Source: an uncultured Pseudomonadota bacterium (lineage in GTDB: Bacteria > Pseudomonadota > Gammaproteobacteria > Burkholderiales > JALYOK01). Taken from it: 64,000 nt of DNA. Made by a program: the position numbers and the translations under genes. Shown here piece after piece: positions 7,876 to 17,029 of this stretch (positions are counted from its first letter, which is position 1; every line of letters begins with the position of its first letter). The notes under the pieces were generated by a model. It did no database searches. It was not told where the DNA came from and worked only from the letters and a program-made list of their open reading frames with translations. The stretch covers positions 1-64,000 of the forward strand of contig CADEHE010000013.1 of the NCBI GenBank assembly GCA_902826775.1. The letters run 5' to 3'.

Positions 7876-8556
7876 CTAAACCTGATAGTGCCAGCGCGCG
7901 TCCACGGCAAGTTGCCTGGGGGCATACACAAGATGCAGCACGCGGCGCGGCTTCGTTCCGGTGAGTTTGCTGGAAGCGTGCAACAGCAGAGGCCGCATGA
8001 GCAGCGCGCCGCCGCGAGCAACCAAGCATTGTTCTTCTTCGGTCTTGCTTGCCACGAGCCGACAGTGCGTGTCGCTTACGATGCCGTTGCGATGCGACCC
8101 AGGCACCACGCGCAGAGGACCGTTGGTGGCGTCATTCTCATCGAGATGCACCCGCACTGCGAGCATAGCCTCCAGCACCTCTCGCGGCGGTTGCGCGTGC
8201 GCAATACCTTCCTTGTACGTCAAGTTGCGAAAACCTGCGGCGTTAGCAGCCACGTGCATGGGTACTACCGTGTCCTGATGAACCGCGACTCCCCAGTTCA
8301 TTTCAGCAGACTTGTTGAAGTAGGTGCATTGCACCGCGACGGAGTCGAGTGCGAGCAAAGACGCAATACGCGGATCTTGGCGCAAGGTTTGCGCCAACTG
8401 CGCCACTTCCGTTAACTCCAATAAACGCCGGGATCCGGCGCCCATCGCGCTCGCCTCAACGAGTGTGGTCAACTTATCGCAAGTGGCCGCATCGATGACG
8501 GCTGCCAGGATGCAATAGCCGCGCTTCGCGAAATCCAGACAATCAACCGGCAACAA
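7876..8556 (-). CDS. Phytanoyl-CoA dioxygenase (PhyH) family Fe(II)/2-oxoglutarate oxygenase
   Basis: The 226-residue product shows the facial triad of the family: His93-x-Asp95 (AVHQDTVV) and distal His192 (PLLLHASSKL), with Arg203/204 (KPRRVLH) placed to bind 2-oxoglutarate. PGSHRNG at about 151-157 is the usual loop before the second half of the jelly roll. PhyH proteins hydroxylate diverse small molecules, and the substrate here is unknown. The start overlaps the 3' end of tyrS by 14 bases and the DUF488 gene follows after 4 bases, which points to a tyrS-led operon. Confidence 0.85.
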   Translation of the reverse strand: MLPVDCLDFAKRGYCILAAVIDAATCDKLTTLVEASAMGAGSRRLLELTEVAQLAQTLRQDPRIASLLALDSVAVQCTYFNKSAEMNWGVAVHQDTVVPMHVAANAAGFRNLTYKEGIAHAQPPREVLEAMLAVRVHLDENDATNGPLRVVPGSHRNGIVSDTHCRLVASKTEEEQCLVARGGALLMRPLLLHASSKLTGTKPRRVLHLVYAPRQLAVDARWHYQV

Positions 8557-9739
8557 CCGTCACTTTCGCAAACTTGCGCTTGCCGACTTGCATCACCACG
8601 CTCGCCCCGGTTTGCAGGCGCAGCGCTTTGTCGCTGACCTTTTCGCCGTCGAGTTTCACGCCGCCCTGCTCGATCATGCGCATCGCCTCCGACGTGCTGG
8701 CGGTCAATCCGGCTTGCTTGAGCGCTTGCGGCAACGCAATGCCATCGGCAGCGGCGGTGAGTGTGACCTCGGGCAAATCCTCGGGAATGGCGTCGTGCTT
8801 GAAACGCGCCTCGAAATCTTCCAGTGCGCGCTTGGCTGCGTCTTGACTGTGGAAGCGCGCGACCATCTCTTGCGCCAGCAAAACTTTGATATCGCGCGGA
8901 TTGCGTCCCGCCTCGACCTCCGCTTTCCAGCCGCGAATCGTCGCCAGCGTCTGCGCCGAAAGCAGCTCCAAATAGCGCCACATCAAATCGTCGGAGACCG
9001 ACATCAACTTGCCGAATATTTGCTCAGGGCTTTCGTTGATGCCGACGTAGTTGCCTTTGGACTTGGACATTTTATCGACGCCGTCCAAGCCTTCGAGCAG
9101 CGGCATGGTGAGAATGCATTGCGGCGGCTGGCCGAAATGCTTCTGCAATTCACGGCCAACCAGCAAGTTGAATTTCTGATCGGTGCCGCCGAGTTCTAAA
9201 TCCGATTTCAGGGCGACCGAATCGTAGCCCTGCACCAGCGGGTAGAGAAATTCGTGAATGGCGATCGGCTGCCCGCCTTTGTAGCGTTTGGCGAAATCGT
9301 CGCGCTCGAGCATGCGCGCCACCGTATGCGTGGCGGCGAGCTTGATGAGGTCCGCCGGGGTGAACTTATCCATCCAAGTTGAGTTGTAAGCGACTTCCGT
9401 GCGCGCCGGATCGAGGATCTTGAAGACTTGGTCGGCGTAGGTCTTGGAGTTAGCGACGATGGCTTCGCGCGACAACGGCGGGCGCGTAGCGTTCTTACCG
9501 GTCGGGTCGCCGATCATGCCGGTGAAGTCCCCGATCAAGAAAATGATGTGATGCCCCAAATCCTGTAGCTGGCGCATCTTGTTCAGCAGCACCGTATGGC
9601 CCAGATGCAAGTCAGGTGCGGTCGGATCGAAACCGGTTTTGACGCGCAGCGGCGCGCCGCGCTTAAGTTTGTCGACTAGCTCCTGCTCGACGAGCAACTC
9701 GTCGCAGCCGCGCTTGATCGCTTCTATGCTGCTATCCAT
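8543..9739 (-). CDS. tyrS: Tyrosyl-tRNA synthetase
   Basis: This 398-residue class I aminoacyl-tRNA synthetase charges tRNA-Tyr. The ATP-binding HLGH (45-48, HIGH motif) and KMSKS (223-227) are both present, with the GDFTGMIGDPTGKN tyrosine-pocket region at 70-83 and a C-terminal S4 RNA-binding domain (about 335-398, MRMIEQGGVKLDGEKVSDK). Length and sequence match the TyrS type common in beta- and gammaproteobacteria. It is divergent from the M23 peptidase gene, an arrangement seen in many betaproteobacteria, so both promoters lie in 9740-9872. Confidence 0.97.
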   Translation of the reverse strand: MDSSIEAIKRGCDELLVEQELVDKLKRGAPLRVKTGFDPTAPDLHLGHTVLLNKMRQLQDLGHHIIFLIGDFTGMIGDPTGKNATRPPLSREAIVANSKTYADQVFKILDPARTEVAYNSTWMDKFTPADLIKLAATHTVARMLERDDFAKRYKGGQPIAIHEFLYPLVQGYDSVALKSDLELGGTDQKFNLLVGRELQKHFGQPPQCILTMPLLEGLDGVDKMSKSKGNYVGINESPEQIFGKLMSVSDDLMWRYLELLSAQTLATIRGWKAEVEAGRNPRDIKVLLAQEMVARFHSQDAAKRALEDFEARFKHDAIPEDLPEVTLTAAADGIALPQALKQAGLTASTSEAMRMIEQGGVKLDGEKVSDKALRLQTGASVVMQVGKRKFAKVTVVAG

Positions 9740-9872
9740 TTGATTTCTAGCTCTCTTTCGGCATACCCGTAGGGGCTGGGGCGATTTTATGTTGCCAAAT
9801 CAAGCAGTTTGCGCGGCGGCAACGCCAGGATTATAATCGGACCGCTCCGGCATCTTCGCGTTAAGAGAACTC

Positions 9873-11183
9873 GTGCCCAAAAAACGTCTAATTGTTGCAC
9901 TGCTCGCTCTGCCGTTCGCCGGCATCATGGCGGCCTTCGGCTTCGCGCCGAAAACAACGGCCGAGCCACCGGTCGATTTCCGCATGGTGACTACGGCTAT
10001 CTCGCTCGAAAGCCCGCCCGAGCCGACGTTCGAAGAGGCCGTCGCGCAGCTGCAAGTCCGGTCCGATGAGACCGAGCCGCCGATCGTCAGCCTGGATACG
10101 GTTCGTGCGGGCGACACGCTTTCTGACGTACTGCATCGCTTGGGCGTACAAATCGATGAGATCTTGGCGTTCGTTCGCGATGATCCGCGCGCGCATGAAC
10201 TGCTGCGGCTGCCTGTCGGGCGGGTGTTGATGGCGCGCACGCAGCCGGACGGCGCTTTGCTCAGTCTGCGTGTGCGGCGCGACGGTGAATCCGCGCTGGA
10301 AATCCGGCGCGGCAAGCTGGGCCTGTACTCGATCCTACTTGCTGCCGATGTTTCGCGCCAAGTGCAAATGCGATCAGGCGTGATCCGTTCCTCGCTGTTC
10401 GGTGCGACCGACGCGGCGGGTGTTCCCGATGCCGTCACGGTACAGCTGGTCAAGGTGTTCTCTGCTGACATCGATTTTCATGCTGACTTGCGCAAGGGCG
10501 ATCGCTTTTCGCTGGTGTACGAGCAATATTACGATGGCGCCGAAGCCATCAAGGCGGGCCGCTTGCTCGCCGCCGAATTCATCAATCAAGACCGCACTTA
10601 CCGCGCGGTTTACTTCGAGCAGCAGCCCGGCGCCGGTGATTACTACACGCCGGAGGGCGAAAGCCTGCACAAAGCATTTTTGCGCTCGCCGGTTGAGTTT
10701 TCGCGCGTGACTTCGGGATTCTCGATGGCGCGCCTGCATCCTATCCTCAATACCTGGCGCGCCCACAAAGGTGTCGACCTGGCCGCCCCAGAAGGCACGC
10801 CGATCGTGGCCGTGGCCGATGGCATCGTAACTACTGCCGGCCGCAAGGGCGGCTATGGCAACGTGATCGAGCTGCGCCATGACCAGCAGTACGGCACATT
10901 GTATGGGCACCTCTCGCGCATTCACGACGGCATACGGACCGGAGCGAAAGTCGCGCAAGGAGAGGTAATCGGTTATGTCGGCAGCACCGGTTGGGCCACC
11001 GGGCCGCATCTACACTATGAATTCTTGGTCAACGGCGTCCATCAAGACCCGCTGGGCGTGGCGCTGCCGCATGCCTCGCCGGTGCCGGAGCGCTATCGCG
11101 AAAGCTTCGTGGCCGCAACCGCACCTTTGCTGACCAACTTGTCGCTGGCACAAGGCGCATCGCAGGTGGCTAAGTTCGAGTAA
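9873..11183 (+). CDS. M23 family murein endopeptidase, MepM/YebA-like
   Basis: The 436-residue protein has a GTG start and an N-terminal membrane anchor or signal (residues 5-24). A LysM/OapA-like region follows (VRAGDTLSDVLHRLGV, 77-92), and the C-terminal LytM domain carries the zinc ligands His298 and Asp302 (HKGVDLAAPEG) and the HLH at 379-381 (GPHLHYEF). It should cut peptide cross-links in peptidoglycan in the periplasm. In relatives the next gene is often anmK; here a terminator and a convergent BI-1 gene follow instead. The GTG was chosen because the lysines and hydrophobic run start directly there. Confidence 0.92.
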   Translation: MPKKRLIVALLALPFAGIMAAFGFAPKTTAEPPVDFRMVTTAISLESPPEPTFEEAVAQLQVRSDETEPPIVSLDTVRAGDTLSDVLHRLGVQIDEILAFVRDDPRAHELLRLPVGRVLMARTQPDGALLSLRVRRDGESALEIRRGKLGLYSILLAADVSRQVQMRSGVIRSSLFGATDAAGVPDAVTVQLVKVFSADIDFHADLRKGDRFSLVYEQYYDGAEAIKAGRLLAAEFINQDRTYRAVYFEQQPGAGDYYTPEGESLHKAFLRSPVEFSRVTSGFSMARLHPILNTWRAHKGVDLAAPEGTPIVAVADGIVTTAGRKGGYGNVIELRHDQQYGTLYGHLSRIHDGIRTGAKVAQGEVIGYVGSTGWATGPHLHYEFLVNGVHQDPLGVALPHASPVPERYRESFVAATAPLLTNLSLAQGASQVAKFE

Positions 11184-11240
11184 GCGACTCGCGCAATTCG
11201 CTGCGCCGGCGCTGAACGGGCACACACCGCAGCTAGAAAC

Positions 11241-11271
11241 AAAAAAGGCGGCCTATGAGGCCGCCTTTTTT
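11241..11271. terminator. Bidirectional rho-independent terminator
   Basis: A perfect GC-rich stem (AAAAGGCGGCC / GGCCGCCTTTT, 5-base loop) is bounded by A-run and T-run. It lies between the convergent M23 peptidase and BI-1 genes and should serve both. Confidence 0.9.
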
Positions 11272-11291
11272 GTCATGTACGACTGATTGTA

Positions 11292-11981
11292 TCAGTCGTC
11301 GCTGCCGCCGAAAATCCCAAGCATTTGCAGCAAACTCGAGAACAAGTTATAGACCGCGATATAGATGCTGAGCGCGGCGCTGATGTAGTTGGTCTCACCA
11401 CCTCGCACCACTTGGTTGATGTGGAACAGAATCAGCATCGCCGAGAGGGGGATGAAAATCGCCAGGATGGCCAGATGCAACGCAGGCGATTGGAAGAAAA
11501 TATTCGCGACCACCAACACCATCGCCACCACCACGCCCGCGACTAGGAACTTGGCCATCGAGCCGATATCGCGCTTGGTGGTCGTCGCAATGCCCGCCAT
11601 GGCAAAAAACACCGCCGCAGTGCCGCCGGCCGCCAGAGCGACCAACGAACCGCCGTTGCTCATGCCCAATATGCGCGCGAGCAAAGGTGCCAACAGCAAG
11701 CCCAGGAAGAAGGTAAAGCCGAGCATCAAGCCGACGCCAAGACTGCTATCGCGATTGCGCTCGATCGCCCAGATCCAGCCGTAGAAGATGGCGATGATCG
11801 CAATGACACCAAGCATACCGCGCGGCATCATGGCCAACACGGCAGGCGTCATACCGACCATCGCTCCGATCACCGTCGGGATAAGGGATATCGCGAGCAG
11901 CAGATAAGTGTTGCGCAAAACCCGGTTTTGCGAACCGGCAATTACTGCACCGGACCGGACTCCAAACGGCATCTCAGCCAT
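11292..11981 (-). CDS. Bax inhibitor-1 / YccA family membrane protein
   Basis: This 229-residue inner-membrane protein has seven predicted hydrophobic segments (about residues 24-44, 47-68, 80-102, 111-130, 139-160, 166-184 and a re-entrant C-terminal stretch). It carries the family pattern NTYLLLAISLIPTVIGA at the start and the conserved HINQVVRGGETNYISAALSIYIAVYNLF near the end. E. coli relatives (YccA) modulate FtsH proteolysis and others act as pH-sensitive ion leaks. The role here is inferred from family only. The gene converges on the M23 peptidase and shares its terminator. Confidence 0.9.
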   Translation of the reverse strand: MAEMPFGVRSGAVIAGSQNRVLRNTYLLLAISLIPTVIGAMVGMTPAVLAMMPRGMLGVIAIIAIFYGWIWAIERNRDSSLGVGLMLGFTFFLGLLLAPLLARILGMSNGGSLVALAAGGTAAVFFAMAGIATTTKRDIGSMAKFLVAGVVVAMVLVVANIFFQSPALHLAILAIFIPLSAMLILFHINQVVRGGETNYISAALSIYIAVYNLFSSLLQMLGIFGGSDD

Positions 11982-12106
11982 GTAACAACTCCGAAGGTTG
12001 AATAACAGTTTCTTAGACTAAGGAAAAACTGACAAAGTTGCAAGGTTTAGCCGACCGCCCACCCATAACGTTTATCTATGGTTAGCCGCTTGAGCCTGAT
12101 GGCGTA

Positions 12107-12195
<89 letters not shown>

Positions 12196-12267
12196 GCAGG
12201 CGCAATTCTAGCGAAATTAGGCTAAGCTCTGCCGCCTGAATCCTTGATCCGCCGGCAAAATCGCCGC

Positions 12268-13203
12268 ATGAGCACCCTCTACCGCCCAACTCCGCTGGTG
12301 CATTCAACCCCGCTCAGCACCGAATTGGGCATCGCCGTGCACGTCAAGATGGAGTGCTGGCACGAGGCAGGCTCCTTCAAGATTCGCGGCATCGGGGCTT
12401 TGTGTCGACATTACGTTGAGCGTGGTGGCAAACGCCTCGTATCTTCGTCCGGCGGCAACGCCGGTTACGCCACCGCGTTCGCCGCGCAGCGCCTTGGCGT
12501 CCCGGCCACCATCGTCGTACCGGAAACCACCGCCGAGGACGTGCGCGCCCGCATGCGCGCCCTCGGCGCGGAAGTGGTCGCTCACGGCCAAGTTTGGGAT
12601 AGCGCGCACACGTATGCCTTGGCGCGGTGCGCCGAGCAACACGGCAACTATGTGCATCCCTTCGATGATCCTGTCGTTTGGCATGGTAATGCCAGCATGA
12701 TGCACGAAGTAGCGCGCGATTTAGCACGTGCCCCGGGGGCGGTAGTGCTGGCTGTGGGCGGCGGAGGCCTCTTCTGCGGCGTGATGCTAGGTTTGCACGA
12801 ACTGGGCTGGCACGACACGCGCGTGATCGCGGCGGAAACGCATGGCGCGGCTTCTTTTGCGGCCGCGCTGGCGGCCGGCACACTGACCGAGCTGCCGGCG
12901 ATCACCTCGATCGCCACCACTTTAGGCGCGCGCAAAGTCGCTGCGCAAGCGTTGGCGTATGCACAAAATGGCAACGTTGCTTCGGCGCTGGTCAGCGACG
13001 CAGCGGCAGTTGAGGCCTGCTTGCGTTTCGCGGATGACCATCGCACCTTGGTGGAGCCCGCCTGCGGTGCGGCGCTGGCCGTGGTCTACCAGCGCCACCC
13101 GGCTCTCGCGGGGGTGCGCGACGTGCTGGTGATCGCCTGCGGGGGAATCGGCGTCACCCGCGCGAAGTTAGCGCATTGGCAGAGCATACTGTTACCAGAG
13201 TGA
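12268..13203 (+). CDS. PLP-dependent L-serine/L-threonine dehydratase of the animal SDS type
   Basis: The 311-residue fold-type II PLP enzyme forms pyruvate (or 2-oxobutyrate) and ammonia from serine (or threonine). Start MSTLYRPTPL is preferred to an upstream ATG at 12244 because the homologous region begins there. The PLP lysine lies in AGSFKIRGIG, the substrate loop is SSGGNAG, and the phosphate-binding glycine loop is VGGGGLFCG. The phrases FDDPVVWHGNAS, GVMLGLHELGW, LPAITSIATTLG and VEPACGAALAVVY closely follow the vertebrate liver serine dehydratase rather than bacterial IlvA or SdaA. The gene follows tRNA-Ser on the opposite strand. Confidence 0.9.
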   Translation: MSTLYRPTPLVHSTPLSTELGIAVHVKMECWHEAGSFKIRGIGALCRHYVERGGKRLVSSSGGNAGYATAFAAQRLGVPATIVVPETTAEDVRARMRALGAEVVAHGQVWDSAHTYALARCAEQHGNYVHPFDDPVVWHGNASMMHEVARDLARAPGAVVLAVGGGGLFCGVMLGLHELGWHDTRVIAAETHGAASFAAALAAGTLTELPAITSIATTLGARKVAAQALAYAQNGNVASALVSDAAAVEACLRFADDHRTLVEPACGAALAVVYQRHPALAGVRDVLVIACGGIGVTRAKLAHWQSILLPE

Positions 13204-13253
13204 TACGAAGAGGCTCATATAGCATCACTAAAATCCCTATGGAAGGAGGGGTA

Positions 13254-13796
13254 TTAGTCGCCTCGCACCGGCCGCTTGGCCAATTTGCGTTGCAGCGTGC
13301 GCCGATGCATGTTCAATGCGCGCGCGGTAGCCGAAACGTTGCCTTCGTGCTCGCGCAGCACTTTTTGGATGTGTTCCCATTCCAGCCGCGCCACGGAAAT
13401 CGGCACGGCGCTGACCGCCGCGCTGCCACCCTCACTCGCTCCCTTCAACAGCGCCGCCAGCACTTCGTCGGCGTGTGCCGGTTTGCTCAAATAGTTGTCG
13501 GCGCCCAGCTTGATCGCTTCCACCGCAGTCGTGATGCTGGCGAAGCCCGTCAGCACGAGGATGCGCATTGACGTAGACAGCTCGCGCAAGTGCGACACCA
13601 ACGGCAGCCCGGAATCGTCGCCGATGCGCAGATCGACCACCGCGTAGCGCGGACACTCCGCGCGCGCCGAACGCAGCGCCTCGTGCGCATCGTTGGCGAT
13701 GCGCACGTCGCAGCCGCGCCGCTGCAGTGCGCGTCCCAGCACATCGCAAAATACCGCGTCATCGTCGACCAGCAACAAGCGCTTGCTCGTAAGCAT
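13254..13796 (-). CDS. regA: Redox response regulator of the RegA/PrrA/ActR family
   Basis: The 180-residue protein has an N-terminal receiver domain (acidic pocket DDD at 11-13, phospho-acceptor Asp55 in VVDLRIGD, Thr83, Lys105) and a short linker to a Fis-type helix-turn-helix at about 135-175 (EHEGNVSATARALNMHRRTLQRKL). This is the RegA layout. The kinase gene ends 1 base before its start region, so the two form a kinase-regulator operon. RegA-type regulators control respiration, carbon or nitrogen fixation genes in response to redox state in relatives; the targets here are not visible. Confidence 0.92.
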   Translation of the reverse strand: MLTSKRLLLVDDDAVFCDVLGRALQRRGCDVRIANDAHEALRSARAECPRYAVVDLRIGDDSGLPLVSHLRELSTSMRILVLTGFASITTAVEAIKLGADNYLSKPAHADEVLAALLKGASEGGSAAVSAVPISVARLEWEHIQKVLREHEGNVSATARALNMHRRTLQRKLAKRPVRGD

Positions 13797-13797
13797 G

Positions 13798-15018
13798 TCA
13801 ACGCGCGCCTTGCAACGCCGCCAGCGGCACGCTCAAGCGCGCAACCAATCCACCGCTCGGCTCGTTGCACAAGGACAACTCGCCACCGAAGTGATCTGCG
13901 GTGGTACGCGCCAGCACCAAACCCAAACCGGAGTGCCCGAGCGACTTGGTAGTTACGGGTTCACGCCCGAGTTTGAGCAACAGCTCGCGCGCGACCCCAG
14001 GTCCACGATCCTTGACCGCGATGGTTACAGATTGCGCCGTCCAACTCGCCTCTAACACGATCGGCTCGGCGCTAGCATCGGCGGCATTGTTGAGCAAGTT
14101 GACGATCGCTTGCCCCAGGGCAGCATCGGCAACGAGGCACGGCGGCGGCAACGCGCCTTGCAGCTCCACGCGGCAGCTCGCCGACGGGCGAATCAAGCGC
14201 CAATGCTCGACCAGTTCGCGCACATACGCATCCAAAGCTTGCGCTGCAGCGGTTTGAGCGCCGGCGCGGTTCTGCAAACGCGCCACGATGCTCTTGCACG
14301 CCGCGATTTGCTGCTGCAGCACGCGCACGTCAGCGACACTGGCGGCGGTCTGCGCCAGATCCAATTCCAGTTCACGCGCGATCACCGCCATGGTCGCTAG
14401 CGGCGTGCCCAACTCGTGCGCGGCGCCCGCGGCCAGCGCGCCCAATGCCGCCACCTGCTGCTGGCGCAGCATCTGCTCGCGCGTCTGCGCTAGCGCCTGA
14501 TCACGCGCGCGCACCGAAGCGCTCATGCGCTGCACGAAAAACGCAACGATAAGCGCGCTCAACACAAAAGTAATCCACATCCCGGCCAAATGCAGGCTAA
14601 ACAGGTTGGCCGCGTCCCCCGCGACTTGCAGTGGCTGGTAATGATCCATCAGTACCGTATAGGCGAGCACCGTGATCGCCGCCAGCGCCCAAGCATAGCG
14701 CGCGCCCAGTGTCGTGGCTGCGCTGACCAACGGCAACAGCAGCAATGAAATCAGCGGATTCATATAGCCGCCGGTGAAATACATGGCCAGCGACAATGCG
14801 GCCGTGTCTGCGAGCAAATGGGCAAACACCTCCCACTCCGACACATTGCGGCGCAGGCGCAGATAGCCGAGCAGCGTCAACACCAGCATCATCGAAAGCA
14901 GCACCAGCAGCGGAGCGTATGCAAAGCGCAAGCCGAAAGCGGCAGGTGCGATCAATGCAACGCTTGCCAGCACTGCCAGCAGGATGAGGCGAACGAGAAA
15001 CAACCGGTGCAGATGCAT
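13798..15018 (-). CDS. regB: Redox sensor histidine kinase of the RegB/PrrB/ActS family
   Basis: The 406-residue inner-membrane kinase has about six N-terminal membrane segments (residues 8-165). The quinone-binding GGxxNPF motif appears as GGYMNPL at 83-89, with Leu instead of Phe. The phospho-accepting His201 lies in GAAHELGTPLATM, and Cys241 (QQQIAACKSI) matches the redox-box cysteine that forms an intermolecular disulfide in RegB. The C-terminal ATP-binding domain shows NLLNNAADAS, KDRGPGV and GHSGLGL. It should phosphorylate the adjacent RegA under reducing conditions. The motif change could alter quinone sensing. Confidence 0.92.
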   Translation of the reverse strand: MHLHRLFLVRLILLAVLASVALIAPAAFGLRFAYAPLLVLLSMMLVLTLLGYLRLRRNVSEWEVFAHLLADTAALSLAMYFTGGYMNPLISLLLLPLVSAATTLGARYAWALAAITVLAYTVLMDHYQPLQVAGDAANLFSLHLAGMWITFVLSALIVAFFVQRMSASVRARDQALAQTREQMLRQQQVAALGALAAGAAHELGTPLATMAVIARELELDLAQTAASVADVRVLQQQIAACKSIVARLQNRAGAQTAAAQALDAYVRELVEHWRLIRPSASCRVELQGALPPPCLVADAALGQAIVNLLNNAADASAEPIVLEASWTAQSVTIAVKDRGPGVARELLLKLGREPVTTKSLGHSGLGLVLARTTADHFGGELSLCNEPSGGLVARLSVPLAALQGAR

Positions 15019-15117
15019 GAATAATGCGGGGACAATGCGGGCTACGCCGGATTATAAGGGCTAGGCGAAGCGCGTCTCGCGCGCTAGGGTGCGACAGTTT
15101 GTCGCAGCCGGCAGGCG

Positions 15118-15686
15118 ATGAAACTCACTCATGCTGGCACCAGTTCGTCCACCCGCGACAACTATGCTCTACTCTCCTAGCAACGGACGTCGGCTTCACC
15201 CGCGGCCTCGGCACCATCAACTCAGCGTTCACCGCGTGCGGCAGCACAGGCTGAGCAATCAACACCAACTGGGGCACGCAAGGCCCGCATCTCGGCTCTG
15301 GCTGGTGCGTCGACCTGCGCTTCGAGTACATCGAGCAAGACAACTTGCGCAAAGACTCCGACGAAGTTGCTGACGAAGCAGCAAGCGGCGATGCTTACCA
15401 TCACAAAGCACCGGATGCTCACGTCGCAGCCGCTTAATCGCAACGCCGTCCGATACGCCCACAGCATGAGGGCGGGGAGCACGCTGAGCACGATGAGCGC
15501 TCCACGCGCGACCGTGGCGCCAATGCCAAGCCGGATGAATCTGGCAGCGAGTCGGCGTTTTTTCGTCCTGGCATACAAGTGCGCATCGGTGCGAGCACGC
15601 AAGCCTACGGGTTCATTCAACTGCCGGTATAAAAACACGCCAACGGCACGCAACTCACCGCCGATAAGGCGCTGCTGCTGGGTTAA
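15118..15686 (+). pseudogene. Decayed outer-membrane beta-barrel (transporter-like) gene
   Basis: Two translated pieces belong to one known type of betaproteobacterial outer-membrane protein. The first (to a TAA at 15435-15437) reads AINTNWGTQGPHLGSGWCVD and LRFEYIEQDNLRKDSDEV after an in-frame TGA at 15252-15254. The second ends with QAYGFIQLPV, a TAA at 15630-15632, then KHANGTQLTADKALLLG and the final TAA at 15684-15686, which is the usual barrel C-terminus minus its last strand. The middle of the barrel is missing. The normal family has CTLNTNW where the TGA stands, so TGC to TGA is the likely first lesion. No functional protein is expected. Confidence 0.75.
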
Positions 15687-15790
15687 GTCACCGCTACTAG
15701 TTCTTGCCCGCGCCCGTGGCGGCTGGGGCACCGTTGCGGCGGGAGGTGCGCGATATAATCGCTCACTCACCTCTTGAGCTCTGGAATCAC

Positions 15791-16993
15791 ATGAACGCGC
15801 CTCAGAAGCAATTCGCGGCAAAGACCCGCTTCGATTGGTCCGATCCGTTCTTGTTGGACGAGCAACTGACCGAGGACGAGCGCCTGCTGCGCGACAGCGC
15901 GCGCGACTATTGCCAAGACAAGTTGATGCCGCGCGTGTTGGAGGCCAACCGGCACGAGAGGTTCGAGCGCAACATTTTCAATGAGATGGGCGAGCTCGGC
16001 TTGCTCGGTTGCACCATTCAAGGCTACGGCTGCGCGGGCGTGAATCAAGTGAGCTACGGCTTGATCGCGCGTGAGATCGAGCGTGTGGATTCGAGCTATC
16101 GCTCGATGATGAGCGTGCAGTCGTCGCTGGTGATGTATCCGATCTACACATTCGGCTCCGAAGCGCAGCGGCAGAAATACTTACCCAAACTCGCCAAAGG
16201 CGAGTGGATCGGCTGCTTCGGCTTGACCGAACCCGATCATGGCTCCGACGCCGGCGCGATGAAAACGCGCGCCAAGAAGGTCGATGGCGGCTACAAGCTA
16301 ACCGGCGCCAAGAACTGGATCACCAACTCGCCGGTGGCCGACGTGCTGCTCGTCTGGGCCAAAGACGAAGGCGGCGTCATTCGAGGATTCATCGTCGAAA
16401 AAGGCGCGGCCGGACTCGCGGCGCCGAAAATCGAAGGCAAGTTCAGCTTGCGCGCCTCGATCACCGGCATGATTCAAATGGACGGCGTATTCGTGCCGGA
16501 AGAAAATGTGCTGCCGAATGTGACCGGCCTCAAAGGCCCATTCAGTTGTCTCAACAAAGCGCGCTATGGCATTTCCTTCGGCGCACTCGGCGCTGCGGAA
16601 TACTGCTGGCATGCAGCGCGCCGCTACACGCTGGAGCGAACGCAGTTCAATCGCCCGCTCGCGGCGAATCAACTCATCCAGAAAAAACTGGTCGACATGC
16701 AAACGGACATCGCACTTGCCTTGCAAGCGAGTTTGCGCGTCGGCCGCCTGCTAGACGAAGACAAAGCCGCGCCGGAGATGATTTCCATCGTCAAGCGCAA
16801 CAACTGCGGCAAGGCGCTGGAGATCGCACGCATCGCCCGCGATATGCATGGCGGCAACGGCATCTCCGACGAGTATCACGTCATTAGGCACGCCATGAAC
16901 TTGGAAGCGGTGAATACCTATGAGGGTACTCACGATGTGCATGCGCTGATCCTCGGCCGCGCCATCACCGGGATTCAGGCGTTTTCGGCGTAG
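15791..16993 (+). CDS. gcdH: Glutaryl-CoA dehydrogenase
   Basis: This 400-residue flavin enzyme of the acyl-CoA dehydrogenase family oxidises and decarboxylates glutaryl-CoA to crotonyl-CoA in lysine, tryptophan and benzoate breakdown. The start at MNAPQKQF was chosen over an upstream ATG at 15704, which would extend into the pseudogene. Typical marks are the FAD/substrate loop TEPDHGSDAGAMKTRA, TGAKNWITNSPVADV, and the catalytic Glu in NTYEGTHDVHALILGRAITG about 23 residues from the end. The CoA-transferase gene starts 36 bases downstream on the same strand, a pairing typical of glutarate use. Confidence 0.93.
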   Translation: MNAPQKQFAAKTRFDWSDPFLLDEQLTEDERLLRDSARDYCQDKLMPRVLEANRHERFERNIFNEMGELGLLGCTIQGYGCAGVNQVSYGLIAREIERVDSSYRSMMSVQSSLVMYPIYTFGSEAQRQKYLPKLAKGEWIGCFGLTEPDHGSDAGAMKTRAKKVDGGYKLTGAKNWITNSPVADVLLVWAKDEGGVIRGFIVEKGAAGLAAPKIEGKFSLRASITGMIQMDGVFVPEENVLPNVTGLKGPFSCLNKARYGISFGALGAAEYCWHAARRYTLERTQFNRPLAANQLIQKKLVDMQTDIALALQASLRVGRLLDEDKAAPEMISIVKRNNCGKALEIARIARDMHGGNGISDEYHVIRHAMNLEAVNTYEGTHDVHALILGRAITGIQAFSA

Positions 16994-17029
16994 CCCAGGC
17001 AAAAAGAAATCATCGGAAGTGCGTGAACC

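Noticed and set aside
15252..15254. TGA at a conserved Cys site in the outer-membrane protein remnant as a selenocysteine codon
   Set aside because: Two further in-frame stops of the TAA type and the loss of the barrel middle show a pseudogene. No hairpin like a SECIS element was recognised right after the TGA.
15222..15821. 199-codon minus-strand open frame
   Set aside because: It is Ala/Arg/Val-rich with no family likeness and lies antisense to the outer-membrane protein remnant and the start of gcdH.
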